Source: CAUZRD01 sp963582255
Lineage (GTDB): Bacteria; Pseudomonadota; Alphaproteobacteria; Rhizobiales; TMED25
Direction: 5' to 3'
NCBI GenBank assembly: GCA_963582255.1
Contig: CAUZRD010000099.1
Span: 1 to 7,620 of the forward strand
Length of the DNA stretch: 7,620 nucleotides
The notes under the pieces were generated by a model. It saw only the letters and a list, made by a program, of their open reading frames with translations. It was not told the origin of the DNA and ran no database searches. Below, piece by piece: positions 1 to 5,911 of this stretch (its first letter is position 1; the number at the start of each line of letters is the position of its first letter). Both the position numbers and the translations under genes were made by a program.

Positions 1-686
1 CTGTCGATGAAGTGAAACGTGGCGGCAATATTTCGGTTCTGAAAGATAGTATTGAAGACGTATACGGTAAGGACAACGAAGAGATCCGGGGTCTTGATGA
101 TGGGAGCGTAGTCGAACTCGGCGAGCATTTGCGTCGCGGTGTGCCGATTGCAACGCCGGTGTTTGACGGTGCACATGAGTCTGACATTAATGAGCTATTG
201 GTCAAAGCTGGACTCGATTCAAGCGGGCAGGTTGTTCTGCACGATGGGCGCACCGGAGATCCGTTCGATCGCAAGGTGACAGTTGGCTATAAATATATAT
301 TGAAGCTGCATCATCTGGTGGATGACAAAATCCATGCCCGATCGATTGGTCCATACAGTCTTGTGACCCAGCAGCCTCTGGGTGGTAAAGCTCAGTTTGG
401 TGGTCAGCGGTTTGGGGAAATGGAAGTCTGGGCTTTGGAGGCGTATGGCGCCGCCTACACGCTTCAAGAAATGTTGACCGTTAAGTCCGATGATGTTGCC
501 GGACGCACCAAGGTCTATGAGGCAATTGTGCGCGGAGATGACTCTTTTGAAGCTGGTATTCCAGAAAGCTTCAATGTGTTGGTCAAGGAAATGCGTTCCC
601 TTGGACTGAATGTCGAGTTGAAGGAAACAGAAGATGATCCCGGAGGCGATGTTCTTCCGGAATTGCCAAGCGAAGCAGCAGAGTAA
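1..686 (+). CDS. rpoB: RNA polymerase beta subunit, C-terminal part (5' truncated by window)
   Basis: This is the last 227 codons of the beta subunit of DNA-dependent RNA polymerase. With beta' it forms the catalytic cleft, and this C-terminal part anchors the clamp against beta'. The frame is open from base 3, so the gene begins upstream of the window; the GTG at 12 is an internal Val codon, not a start. Very conserved blocks are visible: KVTVGYKY, then LHHLVDDKIHARSIGPYSL, then QQPLGGKAQFGGQRFGEME and WALEAYGAAYTLQEMLTVKS, and PESFNVLVKEMRSLGLNVEL near the end. These match the clamp/switch region of bacterial RpoB. The N-terminal visible stretch (about bases 45-165) is a variable acidic insertion of the kind known in alphaproteobacterial RpoB. 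The protein ends in an acidic, poorly conserved tail of about 20 residues after NVEL. rpoC follows 116 bp downstream, presumably cotranscribed. The rifampicin-binding region lies outside the window. Identification is certain. Confidence 0.98.
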   Translation, partial: VDEVKRGGNISVLKDSIEDVYGKDNEEIRGLDDGSVVELGEHLRRGVPIATPVFDGAHESDINELLVKAGLDSSGQVVLHDGRTGDPFDRKVTVGYKYILKLHHLVDDKIHARSIGPYSLVTQQPLGGKAQFGGQRFGEMEVWALEAYGAAYTLQEMLTVKSDDVAGRTKVYEAIVRGDDSFEAGIPESFNVLVKEMRSLGLNVELKETEDDPGGDVLPELPSEAAE

Positions 687-710
687 TTAATGTATAAAAA
701 TGGTGGCAGT

Positions 711-738
711 GGTGCATTGTCCGTCAGGTGCAATCACC
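711..738 (+). other. Weak hairpin in the rpoB-rpoC spacer
   Basis: In the 116-bp spacer, GGTG (711-714) plus ATTG (716-719) can pair with CAAT (731-734) plus CACC (735-738). This gives an 8-bp stem with a single bulged C at 715 and an 11-nt loop. No T-run follows, so it is not a terminator. It could slow or protect the rpoBC message, or be chance. No gene or promoter is evident in the rest of the spacer. Confidence 0.2.
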
Positions 739-802
739 CGGGTAGGGCTTTTGAAAATCCCATTCCCAGCCGTAATGTTAGCGCCTTGCGAGGAGTGAAA
801 GC

Positions 803-3800
803 ATGAACCAAGAGGTCATGAACGTCTTTAGTCCGACCTCACCGCCGATGGCCTTCGATCAGATTAAGATCTCGATCGCGAGCCCGGAAAAAATATTATC
901 GTGGTCGTTCGGTGAAATTAAAAAGCCTGAAACGATCAATTACCGCACGTTTAAGCCCGAGCGTGACGGGTTGTTTTGCGCGCGAATCTTTGGTCCGATC
1001 AAGGATTACGAATGCTTGTGTGGAAAATACAAGCGGATGAAATACAAAGGGATCATTTGCGAAAAATGCGGTGTTGAAGTCACGCTCTCTAAGGTTCGTC
1101 GCGACCGCATGGGTCACATTGAGCTGGCTGCTCCGGTTGCGCATATCTGGTTTCTAAAATCGCTGCCTTCGCGTATTGGGCTGTTACTTGATATGACGCT
1201 CAAGGATCTCGAACGCGTCCTATATTTTGAGAATTTCATCGTTGTTGAGCCAGGGCTAACTCCTCTGAAAGAAAATCAACTCCTGTCCGAAGAAGATATG
1301 TTGGATGCCCAGGACGAATATGGAGAAGATGCCTTTACAGTTGGAATTGGCGCTGAGGCGATCCGCGAACGTTTAGCTGGGCTTGATCTTGAAAAAATCC
1401 GAGAGGAGCTGCGCGTCGGAATTGCCGAGGCAACAACTGAACTAAAACCAAAAAAACTCGCAAAGCGGTTAAAGATAGTTGAGGCATTTATCTACTCTGG
1501 TAACCGACCAGAGTGGATGATCCTGACCGTTGTTCCGGTAATCCCGCCTGAGTTGCGCCCGCTGGTTCCATTGGATGGTGGGCGGTTTGCCACCTCTGAT
1601 CTCAATGACCTCTACCGCAGGGTAATTAACCGCAATAACCGCTTGAAACGGCTAATGGAGCTGCGAGCACCTGGCATCATCATCCGCAATGAGAAGAGGA
1701 TGTTGCAGGAATCGGTCGATGCCTTGTTTGATAATGGGCGACGCGGCCGTGTGATCACCGGAGCAAATAAGCGGCCGCTGAAATCTCTGGCTGACATGCT
1801 CAAGGGCAAACAGGGACGTTTCCGGCAGAATCTACTTGGTAAGCGCGTGGACTATTCCGGCCGCTCGGTGATTGTCGTTGGTCCGGAGTTGAAACTCCAT
1901 CAGTGCGGTTTGCCCAAAAAGATGGCTTTGGAGCTGTTCAAGCCTTTTATCTATTCGCGTCTTGATGCCAAGGGATTGGCGGCCACTGTCAAGCAGGCAA
2001 AAAAACTAGTTGAAAAAGAAAAACCCGAAGTCTGGGACATTCTGGACGAGGTGATCCGCGAACATCCTGTATTACTTAACCGCGCGCCAACGCTCCATAG
2101 GCTTGGCATTCAAGCATTCGAACCAACTTTGATTGAAGGCAAGGCAATTCAGCTTCACCCGTTGGTCTGCGCTGCTTTCAACGCGGATTTCGATGGTGAT
2201 CAGATGGCCGTCCATGTTCCGTTGTCATTGGAGGCCCAGCTTGAAGCTCGTGTGCTGATGATGTCGACCAACAACATTTTGCATCCAGCTGATGGCTCGC
2301 CAATTATCGTGCCATCTCAAGATATTGTGCTCGGCCTTTATTATGTGTCCATCATGAAGGTGAATGAGCCGGGTGAGGGAATGGTATTTGCCTCATCGAA
2401 CGAAATTCACCACGCGCTGCACGCCGGCGCGGTTACCCTGCACGCCAAGGTCAAAGGTAGATTTAAAACCGTCAACGAAGCAGGCGAATCTGTGGTCGAA
2501 ATTCATGAGACTACGCCCGGTCGTTTGTTGATCGGCGAGTTGCTACCTCCCAATGCCGACATTGGTTATGATTTGTGCAACAAGCTTATGACCAAAAAAG
2601 AGATCAGTCGGATGATCGATGCTGTCTACCGCCACTGCGGTCAAAAGGAGACAGTTATCTTCTGTGATCAGATCATGGCGCTTGGCTTCAATCATGCCTG
2701 CAAGGCTGGTATTTCGTTCGGTAAGGACGACATGCGTATTCCAGATACCAAGGTGAAGCTGGTTGATCAGACCCGTGATCAGGTTAAGGAATATGAGAAG
2801 CAATATATCGACGGACTGATTACCCAGGGTGAGAAGTACAATAAGGTAGTTGATGCCTGGGCGCGGTGTACTGATCGGGTGGCAGATGAAATGATGTTGC
2901 GGATTCAGTCAGTTGAAATGGATGAGAAAACTGGCCGCGAGCAAGACATTAATTCTATCTATATGATGTCACACTCCGGTGCGCGTGGGTCTCCGGCGCA
3001 GATGAAACAGCTCGCCGGTATGCGTGGACTTATGGCTAAGCCGTCTGGCGATATAATTGAGACGCCCATCATCTCCAACTTTAAAGAAGGTCTGACGGTT
3101 CTTGAGTACTTTAATTCTACCCATGGAGCTCGTAAGGGCTTGGCCGATACGGCACTGAAGACGGCGAACTCCGGCTATTTGACGCGACGGCTAGTTGATG
3201 TTGCTCAAGATTGCATCGTCCATGAACACGATTGTGGTACCGATGACGGTATAACTCTTAGAACAGTTATTGATGGCGGCGACGTAGTCGTTGGGCTTGG
3301 TCAGCGAGTTCTTGGACGCACCGTTACCCACGATGTAACAGATGGTGAGGGTGGTGATTTAATTATAGCTAAGGGTGTGACCACCGATGAAAGTACGGCT
3401 GCCGCGATAGATGCAACCGGACTTCAGTCTCTGAAGGTCCGCTCTGTCCTCACCTGTCAAGCTAAGCTCGGCGTGTGTTCACTTTGTTATGGACGCGACC
3501 TTGCCCGCGGTACCCCCGTGAATGTTGGCGAGGCAGTCGGTGTTATTGCAGCCCAATCCATTGGTGAGCCAGGAACCCAGTTGACTATGCGCACGTTCCA
3601 TATTGGTGGTACTGCTCAGGTCGTCGACGAGTCCTTCGTGGAAAATGCCCACGATGGAGTGGTTGAAATTCGCAACCGTAATGTGGTCAAGGATTCAGAG
3701 GGCAACCTTATTTCTATGGGTCGCAATCTCGCCATTGCCATCCTTGATAAAAATGGCAAAGACCAGACGGTTCATAAAGTTCCTTATGGAGCTAAATTAT

Positions 3801-5008
3801 CGGTTGATGACGGTGATGAGGTTATTCGCGGCCAGCGTATTGCCATATGGGATCCGTATACTCGACCAATTCTGACCCAGGTGAGTGGTATTGCTGATTT
3901 TGAGGATCTCGTTGAAGGAATCTCTGTTAACGAGCAGCTTGACGAAGCCACTCATATTACACAGCGTGTCATTGTTGACTGGCGCTCAAATCCGCGCGGA
4001 GGAGAACTACGGCCGGCCGCTATTGTCAAAGACGATAGCGGAGAAATTAGCAAGTTGGACCGTGGTTTGGAGGCGCGATATTTGCTCTCTGCTGAAGCCA
4101 TCCTCTCTGTTGAGCCTGGCACAAAGGTCCATGCTGGTGATGTTTTGGCTCGGATACCTACCGAGGGTGCAAAAACCCGGGATATCACTGGTGGACTGCC
4201 GCGCGTTGCCGAGCTATTTGAAGCGCGCCGACCAAAGGATCATGCAATTATCGCCGAGGGCGATGGACGTATTGAATTTGGTCGAGACTACAAAAATAAG
4301 CGCCGAATTAGGATAGTTTCTGAAGATGAGTCGGTCGAGCCCTTTGAATACCTGATCCAGAAGGGGAAACACCTTCAGGTGCAAGAGGGTGACATTGTTG
4401 AAAAAGGTGAGTACATTCTAGATGGAAATCCCGCACCGCACGATATCCTTGCTATCAAGGGTGTGGAGGAACTCGCCTCCTATCTCGTTCGGGAAGTCCA
4501 GGACGTTTATCGGCTTCAAGGTGTGACCATCAATGACAAACACATTGAGGTCATCGTCCGTCAGATGCTTCAAAAAGTGGAAGTAGAGGATCCGGGGGAT
4601 ACCGGTTATCTCCCCAACGAACAGCTTGATCGAGTCGAACTTGATGCGGCTAATGAAAGAATTAAGGCTGCAAAGGGGAAGCAGGCAACTTCTCGTCCTC
4701 AACTTCTCGGCATCACCAAGGCGGCGTTGCAAACTCGAAGCTTTATATCTGCGGCCTCGTTCCAGGAAACAACGCGTGTATTGACTGAAGCTGCGGTGCA
4801 CGGAAAAGTCGATACCCTCGAAGGGCTGAAAGAAAATGTTATTGTGGGCCGTCTAATTCCGGCCGGTACAGGCTCTACGATTTCTAGCCTGCGACAAATA
4901 TCTCAGCATCGCGATCAACTGATCATCGAAGAACGTGAGCGTGCGATTTTGGAGAACAAGTCAGTCATCGAGGATGAGGAATTAATACCGGCGGCTAATG
5001 ATGTCTAA
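803..5008 (+). CDS. rpoC: RNA polymerase beta' subunit
   Basis: This is the complete beta' subunit, 1401 residues (E. coli 1407), the largest part of the RNA polymerase core and carrier of the catalytic magnesium. The N-terminal zinc site is C71, C73, C86 and C89. The KRVDYSGR block lies at 347-354. The catalytic loop NADFDGDQM starts at N460, with magnesium ligands D462, D464 and D466. The second zinc site is C811, C885, C892 and C895. The bridge helix/trigger loop block GEAVGVIAAQSIGEPGTQLT precedes the trigger-loop residues M929, R930 and H933. The C-terminal block TGGLPRVAELFEARRPKD begins near 1129, and the final conserved segment (LLGITKAALQTRSF) near 1301. All key residues are present, with no frameshift. 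The start at 803 has a good AGGAG at 791-795 with 7-nt spacing and gives the N-terminus MNQEVMN usual in alphaproteobacteria; the second ATG at 818 has no usable ribosome site. Probably cotranscribed with rpoB. Confidence 0.99.
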   Translation: MNQEVMNVFSPTSPPMAFDQIKISIASPEKILSWSFGEIKKPETINYRTFKPERDGLFCARIFGPIKDYECLCGKYKRMKYKGIICEKCGVEVTLSKVRRDRMGHIELAAPVAHIWFLKSLPSRIGLLLDMTLKDLERVLYFENFIVVEPGLTPLKENQLLSEEDMLDAQDEYGEDAFTVGIGAEAIRERLAGLDLEKIREELRVGIAEATTELKPKKLAKRLKIVEAFIYSGNRPEWMILTVVPVIPPELRPLVPLDGGRFATSDLNDLYRRVINRNNRLKRLMELRAPGIIIRNEKRMLQESVDALFDNGRRGRVITGANKRPLKSLADMLKGKQGRFRQNLLGKRVDYSGRSVIVVGPELKLHQCGLPKKMALELFKPFIYSRLDAKGLAATVKQAKKLVEKEKPEVWDILDEVIREHPVLLNRAPTLHRLGIQAFEPTLIEGKAIQLHPLVCAAFNADFDGDQMAVHVPLSLEAQLEARVLMMSTNNILHPADGSPIIVPSQDIVLGLYYVSIMKVNEPGEGMVFASSNEIHHALHAGAVTLHAKVKGRFKTVNEAGESVVEIHETTPGRLLIGELLPPNADIGYDLCNKLMTKKEISRMIDAVYRHCGQKETVIFCDQIMALGFNHACKAGISFGKDDMRIPDTKVKLVDQTRDQVKEYEKQYIDGLITQGEKYNKVVDAWARCTDRVADEMMLRIQSVEMDEKTGREQDINSIYMMSHSGARGSPAQMKQLAGMRGLMAKPSGDIIETPIISNFKEGLTVLEYFNSTHGARKGLADTALKTANSGYLTRRLVDVAQDCIVHEHDCGTDDGITLRTVIDGGDVVVGLGQRVLGRTVTHDVTDGEGGDLIIAKGVTTDESTAAAIDATGLQSLKVRSVLTCQAKLGVCSLCYGRDLARGTPVNVGEAVGVIAAQSIGEPGTQLTMRTFHIGGTAQVVDESFVENAHDGVVEIRNRNVVKDSEGNLISMGRNLAIAILDKNGKDQTVHKVPYGAKLSVDDGDEVIRGQRIAIWDPYTRPILTQVSGIADFEDLVEGISVNEQLDEATHITQRVIVDWRSNPRGGELRPAAIVKDDSGEISKLDRGLEARYLLSAEAILSVEPGTKVHAGDVLARIPTEGAKTRDITGGLPRVAELFEARRPKDHAIIAEGDGRIEFGRDYKNKRRIRIVSEDESVEPFEYLIQKGKHLQVQEGDIVEKGEYILDGNPAPHDILAIKGVEELASYLVREVQDVYRLQGVTINDKHIEVIVRQMLQKVEVEDPGDTGYLPNEQLDRVELDAANERIKAAKGKQATSRPQLLGITKAALQTRSFISAASFQETTRVLTEAAVHGKVDTLEGLKENVIVGRLIPAGTGSTISSLRQISQHRDQLIIEERERAILENKSVIEDEELIPAANDV

Positions 5009-5029
5009 CGCTGGCAAGTAAGCAACGAC

Positions 5030-5065
5030 AACTAGCGGCGATCCAAGCATCGCCGTTTGTTAGTT
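5030..5065 (+). terminator. Terminator-like hairpin after rpoC
   Basis: CGGCGAT (5036-5042) pairs perfectly with ATCGCCG (5049-5055) around a 6-nt loop. An outer AACTA (5030-5034) can pair with TAGTT (5061-5065), leaving an asymmetric internal loop. It begins 21 bp after the rpoC stop codon, the expected place for a terminator. The sequence after the inner stem is T-rich (TTTGTTAGTTCTT) but interrupted by G, A and C, so release would be weak or partial. An alternative is a 3'-end stabilising stem of the rpoBC message with read-through into rpsL. Confidence 0.45.
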
Positions 5066-5088
5066 CTTATGGATGTAGCAAGTTGTTT

Positions 5089-5241
5089 GTGGCATTAAGG
5101 GAAGTGCGCTCCTTGTTAAGTGAAAACGATGGTGTCGCGGTTGTTGCCGTTGGTATTGGGTTGCAAGTAGTAATTGTGCTTGAATTTTATGGGGGAGAGG
5201 GCTTTAAGCTCTTTAGTGTTGATCATATGGAAGATATTTAA
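5089..5241 (+). CDS. Doubtful 50-codon small ORF
   Basis: A GTG-started frame of 50 codons ends at the TAA at 5239-5241, inside the left arm of the large inverted repeat. An in-frame TTG at 5083 would add two codons, and the frame stays open upstream into rpoC without an ATG. The predicted peptide begins VALREVRSLL, then has a hydrophobic run (VAVVAVGIGLQVVIVLEF) long enough for one membrane segment, then an acidic end (DHMEDI). I do not recognise it. No clear Shine-Dalgarno sequence precedes either start, so it is more likely a chance open frame than a gene. A pseudogene remnant is also possible. Confidence 0.1.
   Translation: MALREVRSLLSENDGVAVVAVGIGLQVVIVLEFYGGEGFKLFSVDHMEDI
5196..5214 (+). 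repeat. Small inverted repeat
   Basis: AGAGGGCTT (5196-5204) can pair with AAGCTCTTT (5206-5214), with two G-T wobbles. The apex is so tight that the last pairs must open to form a loop. It follows a GGGGG run at 5191-5195. It is not followed by a T-run and lies 17 bp before the larger inverted repeat. Function unknown, possibly chance. Confidence 0.25.
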
Positions 5242-5263
5242 CCCAAGGCTGGGTTAAATATCT
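5232..5263. repeat. Perfect 14-bp inverted repeat with 4-nt loop
   Basis: AGATATTTAACCCA (5232-5245) is followed by AGGC (5246-5249) and then TGGGTTAAATATCT (5250-5263), an exact reverse complement. With a two-base bulge (5230-5231), TATG at 5226-5229 also pairs with CATA at 5264-5267, giving up to 18 pairs. The stem is AT-rich at its base and GC-rich only near the loop, and neither strand has a T-run after it, so it does not look like a usual intrinsic terminator. It ends 22 bp before the proposed -35 box of the rpsL promoter. It could be a protein-binding operator, a cruciform, an RNA stem that defines the 3' end of the rpoBC transcript, or one copy of a small dispersed palindromic repeat. 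Confidence 0.85.
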
Positions 5264-5280
5264 CATAAAACCGGTCTATA

Positions 5281-5295
5281 TGTACTTGACGCATG
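5281..5295 (+). repeat. 15-bp direct repeat, copy 1 (overlaps -35 box)
   Basis: TGTACTTGACGCATG matches the copy at 5392-5406 (TGTCTTGGACGCATG) at 12 of 15 positions; the last eight bases, GACGCATG, are identical. This copy contains the proposed -35 hexamer TTGACG. The offset between copies is 111 bp. It may be a repeated regulator site, a duplicated promoter fragment or coincidence. Confidence 0.4.
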
Positions 5296-5314
5296 CGGGA
5301 GCGCCTCGTATTCT
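5286..5314 (+). promoter_or_regulatory. Candidate sigma70 promoter of the str operon
   Basis: TTGACG (5286-5291; five of six consensus bases) and TATTCT (5309-5314; four of six) are separated by the optimal 17 bp. This is the best promoter-like pair I found in the intergenic region. It faces rpsL and lies downstream of the terminator-like hairpin and the large inverted repeat. The expected transcription start near 5320-5322 would give a leader of roughly 205 nt before rpsL. The spacer contains the palindrome GCATGC. It would drive rpsL, rpsG and fusA. The prediction rests on hexamers and spacing alone. Confidence 0.5.
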
Positions 5315-5315
5315 C

Positions 5316-5369
5316 CGGCAGCTTTTTGGACAGGCTGTAGATACTTTGGTTATCTAGACGCTGCTGCCG
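5316..5369 (+). promoter_or_regulatory. Nested stem-loop in the rpsL leader
   Basis: CGGCAGC (5316-5322) is exactly complementary to GCTGCCG (5363-5369). Inside lies a second perfect stem, TAGATA (5338-5343) with TATCTA (5351-5356) around a 7-nt loop. A competing short pairing is CAGC (5319-5322) with GCTG (5334-5337). If transcription starts at about 5321 the outer 5' arm would be mostly left out of this transcript, so the outer stem would form fully only in read-through or upstream-started RNA. Such mutually exclusive pairings fit a regulatory leader. No known riboswitch or r-protein site is recognised. Confidence 0.35.
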
Positions 5370-5390
5370 AATAAGCCATCAATCAGGTAA

Positions 5391-5486
5391 ATGTCTTGGA
5401 CGCATGTTGCGTGCAGGGCATTTTGTTTAACTGGCATTCTGTCGTGGATAGTCAGATTTATTGTAGTGTGTCCTTTGGTTTCTTAA
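5391..5486 (+). CDS. Possible 31-codon leader ORF upstream of rpsL
   Basis: An ATG at 5391 opens 31 codons ending at TAA 5484-5486, 41 nt before the rpsL start. The peptide begins MSWTHVACRA and is hydrophobic towards its C-terminus (GILSWIVRFIVVCPLV), with three cysteines. An AGG at 5385-5387 lies only 3 nt before the ATG, which is closer than a normal Shine-Dalgarno sequence. It overlaps the second copy of the direct repeat. It could be a translated leader peptide coupling translation to rpsL expression, or chance. No family is recognised. Confidence 0.15.
   Translation: MSWTHVACRAFCLTGILSWIVRFIVVCPLVS
5392..5406 (+). repeat. 15-bp direct repeat, copy 2
   Basis: TGTCTTGGACGCATG is the partner of the copy at 5281-5295. 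Here the -35-like element is TTGGAC (5396-5401), and no good -10 sequence lies 16-18 bp downstream, so it is not a convincing second promoter. It also overlaps a short inverted repeat, ACGCA-TGT-TGCGT (5400-5412). Confidence 0.4.
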
Positions 5487-5512
5487 GCCGACGGTCACAG
5501 TTGGAAAATAAG

Positions 5513-5517
5513 AAGGA
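5513..5517 (+). promoter_or_regulatory. rpsL ribosome binding site
   Basis: AAGGA ends 10 nt before the ATG at 5528. Its position selects this ATG rather than any in-frame upstream TTG or GTG, which would add residues unknown in S12. Confidence 0.8.
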
Positions 5518-5527
5518 AGCCGGCACA

Positions 5528-5899
5528 ATGCCGACAATAAACCAGTTGGTTCGAAACCCTCGCCAACCTTTGGTCAAGCGCAACAAAGTGCCGGCCATGG
5601 AGGCGTGTCCGCAAAAGCGTGGCGTTTGCACTCGCGTTTATACCACCACGCCGAAAAAGCCGAACTCGGCTCTTCGTAAGGTGGCGCGTGTCCGGTTAAC
5701 CAACGGTTTTGAAGTTACTAGCTACATTCCCGGAGAAGGTCACAATTTGCAGGAACATTCGGTCGTGCTGATACGCGGCGGTCGTGTGAAGGACCTGCCT
5801 GGTGTGCGATATCACATCATAAGAGGTGTGCTTGATACGCAGGGTGTATCAAGTCGACGTCAGCGTCGTTCTAAATATGGCGCCAAGCGGCCGAAATAG
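5528..5899 (+). CDS. rpsL: 30S ribosomal protein S12
   Basis: This is complete S12, 123 residues (E. coli 124), a 30S protein at the decoding centre that helps control accuracy and tRNA selection. The start at MPTINQLVR matches the family. The open frame continues 44 codons further upstream, but that stretch does not resemble S12. Conserved blocks are TTTPKKPNSALRKVARVRL (39-57), GEGHNLQEHSVVLIRGGRV (69-87) and the loop KDLPGVRYH (88-96), followed by a basic C-terminal tail. K43 and K88, the classic sites of streptomycin-resistance substitutions, are both wild-type lysine. D89, the residue methylthiolated by RimO where that enzyme exists, is present. It is the first gene of the str cluster, 519 bp after rpoC and 12 bp before rpsG. 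It is probably expressed from the candidate promoter at 5286-5314, with possible read-through from rpoBC. Confidence 0.99.
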   Translation: MPTINQLVRNPRQPLVKRNKVPAMEACPQKRGVCTRVYTTTPKKPNSALRKVARVRLTNGFEVTSYIPGEGHNLQEHSVVLIRGGRVKDLPGVRYHIIRGVLDTQGVSSRRQRRSKYGAKRPK

Positions 5900-5902
5900 G
5901 AG
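5897..5902 (+). promoter_or_regulatory. rpsG ribosome binding site overlapping the rpsL stop
   Basis: The sequence TAGGAG contains the rpsL stop codon TAG (5897-5899) and the Shine-Dalgarno AGGAG (5898-5902), 9 nt before the rpsG ATG at 5912. A ribosome ending rpsL would cover this site, so translational coupling of S7 to S12 is likely. Confidence 0.85.
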
Positions 5903-5911
5903 CTTTAATAT

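Larger units (their letters stand above)
5009..5527. other. 519-bp rpoC-rpsL intergenic region
   Basis: This is the only long stretch without a recognised gene. It separates the RNA polymerase operon from the str operon genes. It contains a terminator-like hairpin, a weak small open frame, two further inverted repeats, a sigma70-like promoter, a nested leader hairpin, a repeated 15-bp motif and a possible leader ORF; each is listed separately. I saw no tRNA, no recognisable protein remnant, no IS ends and no long tandem repeat on either strand. The layout suggests an end signal for rpoBC followed by a start signal for rpsL-rpsG-fusA. Confidence 0.8.

Noticed and set aside
12..14. GTG as a start codon for the first ORF
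   Set aside because: The frame is open to base 3 and the sequence is internal RpoB, so this is Val within a gene cut by the window edge.
748..758. Near-palindrome CTTTTGAAAAT in the rpoB-rpoC spacer as a terminator
   Set aside because: It has no room for a loop, a mismatch, and no T-run after it; termination between rpoB and rpoC is not expected.
818..820. Second ATG of rpoC as the true start
   Set aside because: The AGAGG before it is only 2 nt away, while the ATG at 803 has AGGAG at good spacing and family-typical residues.
3603..4316. Overlapping open frames of 90 and 143 codons inside rpoC, plus antisense frames across rpoC and fusA
   Set aside because: They lie in other frames of intact, highly conserved genes and have no recognisable product, so they are shadows.
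5161..5190. TTGCAA-N18-TTTTAT as a promoter
   Set aside because: Both hexamers match only four of six bases and the spacing is not optimal; the pair at 5286-5314 is better.
5326..5356. TTGGAC followed by TATCTA as a second rpsL promoter
   Set aside because: The spacing of about 19 bp and the poor -10 match make it weak; the TATCTA is better explained as an arm of the leader hairpin.
5396..5527. N-terminal extension of S12 by 44 codons from an upstream TTG
   Set aside because: The added residues do not resemble any part of S12, while the ATG at 5528 has a proper ribosome site and gives the canonical MPTINQ start.
5548..5558. GGTTCGAAACC resembling a tRNA T-arm
   Set aside because: It lies in the first codons of rpsL and no acceptor, D-arm or anticodon arm surrounds it.
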